Part shown: in pieces, positions 1-7,170 of the stretch | How the letters are laid out: each line of letters begins with the position of its first letter | Position numbering within the stretch: the first letter of the stretch is position 1 | NCBI GenBank assembly: GCA_947479995.1 | Contig: CANKBT010000116.1 | Location: 1-8,444 of the forward strand | Length of the DNA stretch: 8,444 nucleotides | From: Frankiaceae bacterium | GTDB lineage: Bacteria; Actinomycetota; Actinomycetes; Mycobacteriales; SCTD01 | Direction of reading: 5' to 3' | Notes under the pieces: generated by a model | The model's input: the letters and a program-made list of their open reading frames with translations, nothing else | What the model was told of the DNA's origin: nothing | Databases searched by the model: none | Position numbers and translations under genes: made by a program

Positions 1-1806
1 CGGCCCGCCGCGCGCCCGCAGGTGCGCCGCCGCCGCGCGCTGGGCGACCAGGGCACCCGCCTGCGCGGCGGCCTGGCCGTCCTGCTCCTGCTGCTGCTCG
101 CGCTCGGCGGCCGCCTGCTGCACCTGCAGGGCCTCGACAGCGACGGCTACGCCGCCAGCGCCGAGGGCCAGCGCGTCGTCGAGAGCACGCTCATCGCCCA
201 GCGCGGCACCATCACCGACCGCCACGGCGAGGTGCTCGCCATGACCGTCGAGGGCCGGCTCGTCTACGGCGAGCCGCGCAACGTCGCCGCCGCCACCTGC
301 CTGCCCGCCGCCCCCGGTAGCCCCGAGCCCGAGCCGTGCGGCGCCGAGGCGACGGCCGAGGCGCTGAGCCCGCTGCTCGGGGTGCCCGCCGCCGAGCTCG
401 AGGACAAGCTCGCCGACACCGACCGGGCGTACGTCGTGCTCGCCCGCGACCTCAGCCCGGAGACCGGCGCGGCCGTCCGCGAGCTGGGGCTGGTCGGCGT
501 CGGCGTGTCGAGCGAGCCCCGCCGCCAGCACCCCGGCGGCGACCTGGCCGCGAGCGTCGTCGGCTTCACCAACTCCGAGCGCGAGGGCGCGGGCGGCGTC
601 GAGCTGGCCCTGGACGACCTGCTCGCCGGCACCGACGGCACGTCCGTCGCCGAGGTCGACAGCAAGGGCCGCGTCATCCCGTCGGCCGAGCAGCAGCGCA
701 CCGAGCCGGTGCCCGGCACCGACGTGCAGCTGACGATCGACCGCGACCTGCAGTGGTACGCCCAGCAGCAGGTGGCCGCCAAGGTCGCCGAGACGCAGGC
801 CGAGAGCGGCACGGCGGTCGTCATGGACGTGCAGACCGGCCAGGTGCTGGCGCTGGCCACCGCGCCGACCTTCGACGCCAACGACCCGGGCGCCTCGCCC
901 GCCGAGCACCGCGGCAACCCGGCGATCTCCGAGGTCTACGAGCCCGGCTCGGTCGCCAAGGTCGTCACCGCCGCGATGGCGCTCGAGCACGGGGTCGTGA
1001 CCCCCGAGTCGGTGCTCACGGTGCCCGACACCATGCAGGTCGCCGGCCGCACCTTCCACGACTCGCACTCGCACCCGACCGAGCAGCTGACCTTCACCGG
1101 CGTGATGGTGCAGTCGAGCAACGTCGGCACGATCAAGGTCGCGCTCGAGCTCGGCGCCGAGCGGCTGCGCGAGGGCTTCACCCGCTTCGGCTTCAACAGC
1201 AAGACCGGGCTCGGCCTGCCGGGCGAGAGCCGCGGCCTGCTGCCCGAGGTGGCCGACTGGTCCGGCACCTCGATCGCCACCATCCCGATCGGCCAGGGCG
1301 TCGCGGCCAACGTCGTGCAGGTCGCCTCGGTCTTCGCCACCATCGCCAACGGCGGCGTGCGCGTCGCGCCCTCGGTGGTCGGCGCGACGCTCGACGACAG
1401 CGGCCGGGCGACGCCCGTGCCGCCGGCCGAGACCCGCCGGGTGGTGAGCGAGGACGTCGCCAAGCAGATCCAGCTCATGCTGGAGGGCGTCGTCTCCGAG
1501 GAGGGCACCGCGCCGCTCGCGGCCATCCCGGGCTACCGGATCGCCGGCAAGACGGGCACGGCCCAGCGCGTCGTCGACGGGCGCTACCAGGCCGGCAACT
1601 ACACCTCGTCGTTCGTCGGCTTCGCCCCGGCCGACGCCCCGCGCCTGGTCACCGCCGTCGTCCTGCAGGGCACCGGCAAGGCCGGCTACTACGGCGGCGC
1701 GGTCGCCGGCCCGGTGTTCAAGGACGTCATGGGCTTCGCGCTGCGCAGCCTGCAGGTCCCGCCGACCGGCACCACCGCGCCGGCCCTGAAGCTCCACGCG
1801 GGCTGA
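1..1806 (+). CDS. ftsI: Septal peptidoglycan transpeptidase FtsI (class B penicillin-binding protein, PBP3 type), 5' end probably outside the window
   Basis: Cross-links new glycan strands at the division septum on the outer face of the membrane, as the partner of the FtsW glycosyltransferase. Numbering is from a GTG at position 22 (594 residues to TGA at 1804). A short basic cytoplasmic tail (1-17) is followed by one membrane segment (about 18-36). The PBP dimerisation/pedestal region (about 56-215) includes RGTITDRHG at 61-69. The transpeptidase domain (about 240-575) has all three penicillin-binding motifs: SVAK with nucleophile S310 and K313, SSN at 365-367, and KTG at 510-512. No PASTA repeats follow. 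The frame is open through codons 1-7 (RPAARPQ) and the GTG at 22 has no purine-rich ribosome site. Actinobacterial FtsI usually has a longer Pro/Arg-rich cytoplasmic tail, so I infer the start lies upstream. Its only two cysteines in this window (C93, C106) flank a Pro-rich extracytoplasmic insertion. murE follows 33 bases later in the same reading frame. Confidence 0.95.
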   Translation, partial: RPAARPQVRRRRALGDQGTRLRGGLAVLLLLLLALGGRLLHLQGLDSDGYAASAEGQRVVESTLIAQRGTITDRHGEVLAMTVEGRLVYGEPRNVAAATCLPAAPGSPEPEPCGAEATAEALSPLLGVPAAELEDKLADTDRAYVVLARDLSPETGAAVRELGLVGVGVSSEPRRQHPGGDLAASVVGFTNSEREGAGGVELALDDLLAGTDGTSVAEVDSKGRVIPSAEQQRTEPVPGTDVQLTIDRDLQWYAQQQVAAKVAETQAESGTAVVMDVQTGQVLALATAPTFDANDPGASPAEHRGNPAISEVYEPGSVAKVVTAAMALEHGVVTPESVLTVPDTMQVAGRTFHDSHSHPTEQLTFTGVMVQSSNVGTIKVALELGAERLREGFTRFGFNSKTGLGLPGESRGLLPEVADWSGTSIATIPIGQGVAANVVQVASVFATIANGGVRVAPSVVGATLDDSGRATPVPPAETRRVVSEDVAKQIQLMLEGVVSEEGTAPLAAIPGYRIAGKTGTAQRVVDGRYQAGNYTSSFVGFAPADAPRLVTAVVLQGTGKAGYYGGAVAGPVFKDVMGFALRSLQVPPTGTTAPALKLHAG

Positions 1807-1840
1807 CGGCCCGCCGTGGCGCCTCGGTAGCCTCCTCCCG
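1803..1840 (+). promoter_or_regulatory. Putative leaderless promoter for murE in the ftsI-murE gap
   Basis: The only intergenic gap in the window contains TAGCCT at 1828-1833, matching the actinobacterial -10 pattern TANNNT. Exactly six bases (CCTCCC) separate it from the murE GTG at 1840. Transcription starting at the usual distance would begin on the G of the start codon, giving a leaderless mRNA. A weak -35 candidate, CTGACG at 1803-1808, overlaps the ftsI stop codon with a 19-base spacer, which is long. There is no good Shine-Dalgarno sequence before murE; the nearest purine-rich piece is GGTAG at 1826-1830. The promoter reading is inferred from spacing and motif only. Read-through from ftsI may also supply murE. 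Confidence 0.45.
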
Positions 1841-3339
1841 TGCCCGGACACCCCGGCGGCGCCCCGCTGCGGCCGGCCACCCCGCCCCAGCGCCCGCTGC
1901 GCGACGTGCTCGCCCTGCTGCCCGGGGCGGACGTCCGCGGCAGCGGCGGCAGCGCCGTGCTGTCGGGCTGCACGCACGACTCGCGCGCGGTGCAGCCCGG
2001 TGACCTCTACGCCGCGCTGCCCGGCGCCCGCGCGCACGGCGCCGACTTCGCGGCCGGTGCCGCGGCCGCCGGCGCCGCGGCCGTGCTCACCGACCCGGGC
2101 GGCGCGGAGCGCGCCGGCGCGCTCGACGTGCCGGTCGTCGTCGTGCCCGACCCGCGCGCGGTGCTCGGCGCGGTGGCGGCCCGCGTGCACGGTGACCCGG
2201 CGGAGGCCATGACGGTGCTCGGGGTCACCGGCACCAACGGCAAGACGACGACCGCGTTCCTGCTCGACGCCGGCCTGCGGGCCGCCGGGCAGACCACCGG
2301 GCTGCTCGGCACCGTCGAGACCCGGGTCGGCGACGAGGTGGTCGCCAGCGTGCGCACCACGCCCGAGGCGACCGACCTGCAGGCGCTGCTCGCGGTGATG
2401 CGCGAGCGCGGCGTGACCGGCGTGAGCATGGAGGTCAGCAGCCACGCGCTGACCCTCGGCCGCGTCGACGGCGTCGTCTTCGACGTCGCCGGCTTCACCA
2501 ACCTCAGCCAGGACCACCTCGACTTCCACGCTTCGATGGAGGAGTACGAGGCCGCCAAGGCCTCGCTGTTCACCCCCGCGCGGGCGGCCCGGGCCGTCGT
2601 GCACGTCGACGACGCCGCCGGCCGCCGCATCGCCGCGCGCCGCCTCGTGCCGACGCAGACCGTCGGCGCCGACGGCGACTGGCGGGCCGAGGAGGTCGAG
2701 CTGCGCCCCGACGGCAGCGCCTTCCGCCTCGTCGGCCCGGGCGTCGACCTGCCTGCGGGCGTGCGCCTGCCCGGCGCCTTCAACGTCGCCAACGCCGTGC
2801 TCGCCCTCGCGCTGCTGGCCGCCGCCGGCGTCGACGTCGAGGCGGCCGTCGACGGCGTCGCCGCGCTGCCCGGCGTGCCCGGCCGCATGGAGCGGGTCGA
2901 CGCCGGGCAGCCGTTCCTCGCGGTCGTCGACTACGCGCACACCCCCGACGCCGTCGCCACGCTGCTGCAGGCCGTGCGGGCGGTGACGGCCGGCCGCGTG
3001 CTCGTGGTGCTGGGCTGCGGCGGCGACCGCGACCGCGCCAAGCGCCCGCTCATGGGCGCCGCCGCGCTGGCCGGCGCCGACGTCGTCGTGCTGACCAGCG
3101 ACAACCCGCGCAGCGAGGACCCCGCCCAGATCCTCGCCGAGGTGGCCGCGGGGGCCCCGGGCGCGCAGCTCGAGGTCGACCGCCGCGCGGCCATCGCGCT
3201 CGCCGTGGCGCAGGCGCGCCCCGGCGACAGCGTCGTCGTGGCCGGCAAGGGGCACGAGACCGGTCAGGAGGTCGCCGGCGTCGTCACGCCGTTCGACGAC
3301 CGGGCCGTGCTGCGCGCGCTCCTGGAGGGCGCCGCGTGA
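1840..3339 (+). CDS. murE: UDP-N-acetylmuramoyl-L-alanyl-D-glutamate--2,6-diaminopimelate ligase MurE
   Basis: Cytoplasmic ATP-dependent ligase that adds the third amino acid of the stem peptide to UDP-MurNAc-L-Ala-D-Glu. It has 499 residues, normal for the family. The N-terminal UDP-substrate domain (about 20-120) follows a Pro-rich leader and contains HDSRAVQPGDLYAAL at 46-60. The central ATPase domain has the P-loop GTNGKTTT at 131-138 (K135), substrate motif RTTPEATDLQ at 172-181, MEVSSHAL at 197-204, and K240 in YEAAKASLF, the position carbamylated in the family. The C-terminal domain has DYAHTPD at 364-370, DNPRSE at 421-426 and GKGHE at 469-473. DNPR together with the GKGHE glutamate is the known signature of diaminopimelate selection rather than lysine. 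The start is well bounded: an in-frame TAG at 1828 lies just upstream and GTG 1840 is the first start codon after it. It overlaps murF by 4 bases. Confidence 0.96.
   Translation: MPGHPGGAPLRPATPPQRPLRDVLALLPGADVRGSGGSAVLSGCTHDSRAVQPGDLYAALPGARAHGADFAAGAAAAGAAAVLTDPGGAERAGALDVPVVVVPDPRAVLGAVAARVHGDPAEAMTVLGVTGTNGKTTTAFLLDAGLRAAGQTTGLLGTVETRVGDEVVASVRTTPEATDLQALLAVMRERGVTGVSMEVSSHALTLGRVDGVVFDVAGFTNLSQDHLDFHASMEEYEAAKASLFTPARAARAVVHVDDAAGRRIAARRLVPTQTVGADGDWRAEEVELRPDGSAFRLVGPGVDLPAGVRLPGAFNVANAVLALALLAAAGVDVEAAVDGVAALPGVPGRMERVDAGQPFLAVVDYAHTPDAVATLLQAVRAVTAGRVLVVLGCGGDRDRAKRPLMGAAALAGADVVVLTSDNPRSEDPAQILAEVAAGAPGAQLEVDRRAAIALAVAQARPGDSVVVAGKGHETGQEVAGVVTPFDDRAVLRALLEGAA
3324..3329 (+). promoter_or_regulatory. 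Ribosome binding site for murF
   Basis: GGAGGG lies within the last codons of murE, six bases before the murF GTG at 3336. It supports the start that overlaps the murE stop. Confidence 0.75.
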
Positions 3340-4703
3340 TCCCCCTGTCTCTCGCCGAGGTGGCGGAGGTCGTCGGCGGCGCGCTCGCCGGCGCCGACGG
3401 CGGCGCGCGCGTCACCGGCGAGGTGCAGGTCGACAGCCGGCTCGTCGAGGCCGGCGGGCTGTTCGTCGCGCTGCCGGGGGAGCGCACCGACGGCCACGAC
3501 CACGTCGCCGGCGCCGTCGCGGCCGGGGCGGTGGGCGCGCTCGTCGCGCGGCCCGTGCCCGGCAGCCCGTGCGTCGTCGTGCCCGACGCCCTCGTCGCGC
3601 TGCAGGCCCTCGCCCGCCACGTGCTGGCCGCCCCGCCGCAGCCGCTGACGTTCGGCGTCACCGGCAGCAGCGGCAAGACGTCGACCAAGGACCTGCTGGC
3701 GCACGTGCTCGGCGACGGCACGCTGGCCCCGACCGGCTCGTTCAACAACGAGGTCGGCCTGCCGCTCACGTGCACCCGGCGCACGCCCGCCACGGCGCAG
3801 GCCGTGCTGGAGTACTCCGCCCGCGGCGTCGGCCACATCGCCTTCCTCGCGGGCATCGCCCGCCCGCACGTCGGCATCGTGCTCAACGTGGGCAGCGCGC
3901 ACCTCGGCGAGTTCGGCTCGCGCGAGGGCATCGCGCGCGCCAAGGGCGAGCTCGTGGAGGCGGTGCTGCCCGGCGGCCGGGTCGTGCTCGGGTCGGACGA
4001 CCCGCTCGTCACCGGCATGGCCGCGCGCGCCGGCGAGGGCGTGCGCGTGCAGCAGGTGGCGCAGCCCGACGACGTGCGGCTCGACGCCGGCGGCCGCCCG
4101 ACCTTCCGCGTCGACGGCGACGAGGTGTCGCTGCAGCTCGTCGGCGCCCACCAGGTCGACAACGCCATGGCCGTGCTCACCGCGGCGTCGGACCGCCACG
4201 GCGGGCCGGTGCCGCACGCCGACGTGCTGGCGCGCCTCGCGACGGCGGTGCCGCGCAGCCGCTGGCGCATGGAGGTCACCGAGCGGGCCGACGGCGTCAC
4301 GGTGGTCAACGACGCGTACAACGCCAACCCCGAGTCGATGCGGGCCGCCCTCAAGGCGCTCGCGGTGATGGGCGACGGCAAGCGCCGCCGCACGGTCGCG
4401 GTGCTCGGGCCGATGGCCGAGCTCGGCGACGACGCGCGCGAGGCGCACATGGACCTCGGCCGCCTCGTCGTGCGGCTCGACGTCACCCAGCTCGTCGTCG
4501 TCGGCGAGGAGGCCGGCGGCATCCACGCCGGCGCGGTGCTCGAGGGCTCGTGGGGCTCGGAGTCGCTGCACGTGCCCGACGTCGACGCCGCCCTCGCGCT
4601 GCTGCGGGCCGAGCTCGCCCCGGGCGACGTCGTGCTGGTCAAGGCCTCGCGGTCCGCGGGGCTCGAGAGGCTGGCAGCCGCGCTGCTGGAGGAGAGCGCA
4701 TGA
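3336..4703 (+). CDS. murF: UDP-N-acetylmuramoyl-tripeptide--D-alanyl-D-alanine ligase MurF
   Basis: Cytoplasmic ATP-dependent ligase that completes the UDP-MurNAc-pentapeptide by adding the D-Ala-D-Ala dipeptide, giving the substrate for MraY. It has 455 residues, within the family range. The N-terminal domain (1-100) carries VDSRLVEAGGLFVALPGER at 32-50. The ATPase domain has P-loop TGSSGKTSTK at 109-118 (K114), the MurF-typical FNNEVGLPLT at 136-145, the metal-binding glutamate E159 in LEYSARGVGHIA, LNVGSAHLGEFGS at 183-195, and K203 in ARAKGE at the place of the lysine carbamylated in MurD and MurE. The C-terminal domain has NDAYNANPESM at 325-335 and VLGPMAELGD at 356-365. Residue 160 is Tyr where I recall relatives usually having Met. 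The GTG start overlaps the murE stop as GTGA and has a good ribosome site; its stop overlaps mraY as ATGA. Confidence 0.95.
   Translation: MIPLSLAEVAEVVGGALAGADGGARVTGEVQVDSRLVEAGGLFVALPGERTDGHDHVAGAVAAGAVGALVARPVPGSPCVVVPDALVALQALARHVLAAPPQPLTFGVTGSSGKTSTKDLLAHVLGDGTLAPTGSFNNEVGLPLTCTRRTPATAQAVLEYSARGVGHIAFLAGIARPHVGIVLNVGSAHLGEFGSREGIARAKGELVEAVLPGGRVVLGSDDPLVTGMAARAGEGVRVQQVAQPDDVRLDAGGRPTFRVDGDEVSLQLVGAHQVDNAMAVLTAASDRHGGPVPHADVLARLATAVPRSRWRMEVTERADGVTVVNDAYNANPESMRAALKALAVMGDGKRRRTVAVLGPMAELGDDAREAHMDLGRLVVRLDVTQLVVVGEEAGGIHAGAVLEGSWGSESLHVPDVDAALALLRAELAPGDVVLVKASRSAGLERLAAALLEESA
4688..4693 (+). promoter_or_regulatory. Ribosome binding site for mraY
   Basis: GGAGGA, extended to GGAGGAGAG, lies inside the 3' end of murF about seven bases before the ATG at 4700. 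It is the strongest Shine-Dalgarno match in the window and fixes the mraY start at the ATGA overlap. Confidence 0.8.
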
Positions 4704-5782
4704 GGTCCGTGCTCATCGCGGCGATGACGGGTCTGATCGTCTCGCTGCTCGGCACGCCGCTGGTGGTCAAGCTGTTCCGCCGCCGCGGCTACGGCCAGGA
4801 GATCCGCGAGGACGGCCCGTCCAGCCACGCCACCAAGCGCGGCACGCCCACCATGGGCGGCACCGTCATCATCCTGGCGACCGTCATCGGCTACGGCGTC
4901 GCGCACCTGCTCGTCATCAACCAGCCGGGGCGCGGCCCGACCGCCAGCGCGCTGCTCGTGCTCGGGCTCATGGTCGGCCTCGGCGTCGTCGGCTTCCTCG
5001 ACGACATCATCAAGATCCGCAAGCAGCGCAGCCTGGGCCTCACGGCCGCCGCGAAGTTCGCCGGGCAGCTGGTCTGCGGCGTCGGCTTCGCCGTCGGGGC
5101 GCTGCAGTTCGAGAACGACGCCGGCCTCACCCCGGCCTCGACCAACCTGTCGTTCGTCCGCGACTACGAGGCCATCGCGCTCGGCACCGTCGGCTTCGTG
5201 GTGTTCGCCTACGTCGTCATCACCGCCACCTCCAACGCCGTCAACCTCACCGACGGGCTCGACGGCCTCGCGACCGGCTCCAGCGCGATGGTCTTCGCGT
5301 CGTACGTCGTCATCGCGTTCTGGCAGTTCGGCAACGCCTGCACCCGCGAGCTCACGCCCGGGTGCTACGCCGCGCGCGATCCGCTCGACGTCGCCCTGCT
5401 CGCGGCCGCCGCGATGGGCGCCTGCTTCGGCTTCCTGTGGTGGAATGCCAGCCCGGCCAAGATCTTCATGGGCGACACCGGCTCGCTGGCCATCGGCGGC
5501 ACCTTCGCCGGCATGGCGATCGTGACGCAGACCGAGCTGCTGCTCGTCGTGCTCGGCGGGCTGTTCGTCATCGAGACGCTGTCGGTGATCATCCAGATCG
5601 GCTTCTTCAAGGCCACCGGCAAGCGGGTGTTCAACATGGCGCCGATCCACCACCACTTCGAGCTCGCCGGGTGGGTGGAGAACACCGTCATCGTGCGCTT
5701 CTGGATCATCGCCGGGCTGGCCGTCGCCTTCGGGCTCGGCCTGTTCTACGCCGAGTACCTCTCGACCAGCCCCCTGTCGTGA
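4700..5782 (+). CDS. mraY: Phospho-N-acetylmuramoyl-pentapeptide-transferase MraY (lipid I synthase)
   Basis: Integral membrane enzyme that transfers phospho-MurNAc-pentapeptide from UDP to undecaprenyl phosphate on the cytoplasmic face, releasing UMP and forming lipid I. It has 360 residues, the usual length, with about ten hydrophobic segments. The first spans about 2-24 and the last about 330-352. Family motifs are complete: SHATKRGTPTMGG at 42-54, the aspartate pair D101-D102 in FLDDIIKIRK, NLTDGLDGLATG at 182-193, FMGDTGSLAIGG at 256-267 with D259, and MAPIHHHFELAGW at 313-325. Two cysteines, C214 and C222, sit in the predicted extracytoplasmic loop between the NLTDGLDG and MGDTGS segments, just before RDPLD. 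This loop form is familiar from other actinobacterial MraY proteins. The ATG overlaps the murF stop by 4 bases and the stop overlaps the murD start as GTGA. Confidence 0.96.
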   Translation: MRSVLIAAMTGLIVSLLGTPLVVKLFRRRGYGQEIREDGPSSHATKRGTPTMGGTVIILATVIGYGVAHLLVINQPGRGPTASALLVLGLMVGLGVVGFLDDIIKIRKQRSLGLTAAAKFAGQLVCGVGFAVGALQFENDAGLTPASTNLSFVRDYEAIALGTVGFVVFAYVVITATSNAVNLTDGLDGLATGSSAMVFASYVVIAFWQFGNACTRELTPGCYAARDPLDVALLAAAAMGACFGFLWWNASPAKIFMGDTGSLAIGGTFAGMAIVTQTELLLVVLGGLFVIETLSVIIQIGFFKATGKRVFNMAPIHHHFELAGWVENTVIVRFWIIAGLAVAFGLGLFYAEYLSTSPLS

Positions 5783-7170
5783 CCCGCTTCGACGGGCTGG
5801 TCGCCGTCGTCGCGGGGGCGGGCGTCAGCGGCGCCGCCGCGGCCCGCGCGCTGCGCGACCGCGGCGCCGACGTGGTGGTCGTCGACGGCTCCGAGGAGCG
5901 GGCCGCCCCGCTGCGCGAGGAGGGCCTGGTCGTCGTCGACGCCGACGCGCCGCCGCCCGGCACGCACCTGGTCGTCACCTCGCCCGGCTGGCGCCCCGAC
6001 GCCCCGCTGCTCGTCGCCGCGCAGCGCGCCGGCGTGGAGGTCATCGGCGAGGTCGCGCTCGCGCAGCGCCTCGCCGGCCCGGGCGGCCCGGACTGGCTCG
6101 CCGTCACCGGTACCAACGGCAAGACCACGACGGTGACGCTGCTCGAGCAGGTGCTGCGCGCCGACGGCCGGCGCACCGTCGCCGCCGGCAACATCGGCCT
6201 GCCGCTCGTCGAGGCCGTGCAGGGCCCGTACGACGTGCTGGCGGTCGAGCTCTCGAGCTTCCAGCTGCACTGGTCGCCCGACGTCGTCGTGCACGCGGGC
6301 GCGGTGCTCAACGTCGCCGACGACCACGTCGACTGGCACGGCTCGGCCGACGCCTACGCGCGCGACAAGGCGCGGATCTGGGCGCACCCCGGCGCCGTCG
6401 CCGTCGGCGGCGTCGACGACCCGGTCGCCAGGCGGCTGCTGCGGGCGGCCCCCGGGCGGCAGGTCGGCTGCACGCTCGGCAGCCCGCGGGTCGGCGAGCT
6501 CGGCGTCGTCGAGCACCTGCTCGTCGACCGCGCCTTCCCGGACGTGCCGGGGGAGGCCACCGCGCTCGGCGAGCTGTCCGACGTGCGCCTCGCCGGCGAC
6601 CACAACGTCGCCAACGCCCTCGTCGCCGCCGCCCTGGCCCGCGCGTACGGCGCGAGCGCCGACGCCGTCGCCGAGGGGCTGCGCCGCACCGAGCCCGGGG
6701 CGCACCGCAACGCCCTCGTCGCCGTGCACGAGGGCGTGACCTGGGTCGACGACAGCAAGGCGACCAACCCGCACGCCGCCGCGGCCAGCCTGTCGGCCCA
6801 CGCGCCGGTCGTCTGGCTCGCCGGCGGGCTGCTCAAGGGCGCCCGGGTCGAGGAGCTGGTCGAGGCCGTCGCCCCGCGGCTGCGCGGGGTCGTGCTGCTC
6901 GGCACCGACCGGGCGGCCTTCGCCGAGGCGCTCGCGCGACACGCGCCCGAGATCCCCGTGGTGGAGGTCGCCCGCCTCGACACTGGCGCCATGCTCGAGG
7001 CCGTCACCGCCGCCGGCCGTCTCGCCGTGCCCGGCGACACGGTGCTGCTCGCGCCCGCCGCGGCGTCGATGGACTGCTTCCGCGACTACGCCGAGCGCGG
7101 CCGGCTGTTCGCCGAGGCCGTGCGCGTGCGCACCGGCGGGGCCGGCGCGGACGGCGGGGACACCGCGTGA
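5779..7170 (+). CDS. murD: UDP-N-acetylmuramoyl-L-alanine--D-glutamate ligase MurD
   Basis: Cytoplasmic ATP-dependent ligase adding D-glutamate to UDP-MurNAc-L-alanine, the step before MurE. It has 463 residues, normal length. The N-terminal Rossmann-like domain starts at GLVAVVAGAGVSG (6-18) and continues to about residue 100. The ATPase domain has P-loop GTNGKTTT at 111-118 (K115), AGNIGLPL at 136-143, ELSSFQL at 157-163 with the metal-binding E157, NVADDHVDWHG at 178-188, and K197 in RDKARIW, the carbamylated lysine position. The C-terminal domain has GAHRNA at 307-312, DSKATNP at 325-331 and APAAASMDCFRDYAERG at 425-441. GTG 5779 overlaps the mraY stop as GTGA. The frame is open further upstream, but sequence conservation begins only a few residues after this start. 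No clear Shine-Dalgarno precedes it, so translation probably depends on coupling to mraY. The C-terminal tail (452-463) is Gly/Ala/Asp-rich and unlikely to be structured. Confidence 0.95.
   Translation: MTRFDGLVAVVAGAGVSGAAAARALRDRGADVVVVDGSEERAAPLREEGLVVVDADAPPPGTHLVVTSPGWRPDAPLLVAAQRAGVEVIGEVALAQRLAGPGGPDWLAVTGTNGKTTTVTLLEQVLRADGRRTVAAGNIGLPLVEAVQGPYDVLAVELSSFQLHWSPDVVVHAGAVLNVADDHVDWHGSADAYARDKARIWAHPGAVAVGGVDDPVARRLLRAAPGRQVGCTLGSPRVGELGVVEHLLVDRAFPDVPGEATALGELSDVRLAGDHNVANALVAAALARAYGASADAVAEGLRRTEPGAHRNALVAVHEGVTWVDDSKATNPHAAAASLSAHAPVVWLAGGLLKGARVEELVEAVAPRLRGVVLLGTDRAAFAEALARHAPEIPVVEVARLDTGAMLEAVTAAGRLAVPGDTVLLAPAAASMDCFRDYAERGRLFAEAVRVRTGGAGADGGDTA
7154..7160 (+). promoter_or_regulatory. 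Probable ribosome binding site for ftsW
   Basis: GCGGGGA at the 3' end of murD ends six bases before the GTG at 7167. It is only a partial match to the anti-Shine-Dalgarno sequence, but its spacing fits the overlapping start. Confidence 0.5.

Noticed and set aside
1807..1839. Possible transcription terminator between ftsI and murE
   Set aside because: I see no stable inverted repeat followed by a T-run in the 33-base gap, and the functional linkage argues for read-through.
336..2003. Plus-strand frame of 555 codons overlapping ftsI and the start of murE
   Set aside because: The translation is almost entirely Arg, Ala, Gly and Pro repeats, a frame-shifted shadow of ftsI running past its stop.
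2050..2085. GC-rich near-repetitive stretch of GCC/GCG in murE
   Set aside because: It encodes the Ala-rich helix of the MurE N-terminal domain and has no repeat unit beyond codon bias.
3284..5656. Long minus-strand open frame of 790 codons across murF and mraY
   Set aside because: It is antisense to two genes with complete family motifs. Its translation is low-complexity (Ala/Arg/Asp/His- then Ser/Thr-rich) with no domain, as expected when third positions are almost all G or C.
5746..6942. Minus-strand frame of 398 codons opposite murD
   Set aside because: It is Asp/Val/Gly/Arg-rich with no recognisable motif or ribosome site, and lies wholly opposite a motif-complete MurD.
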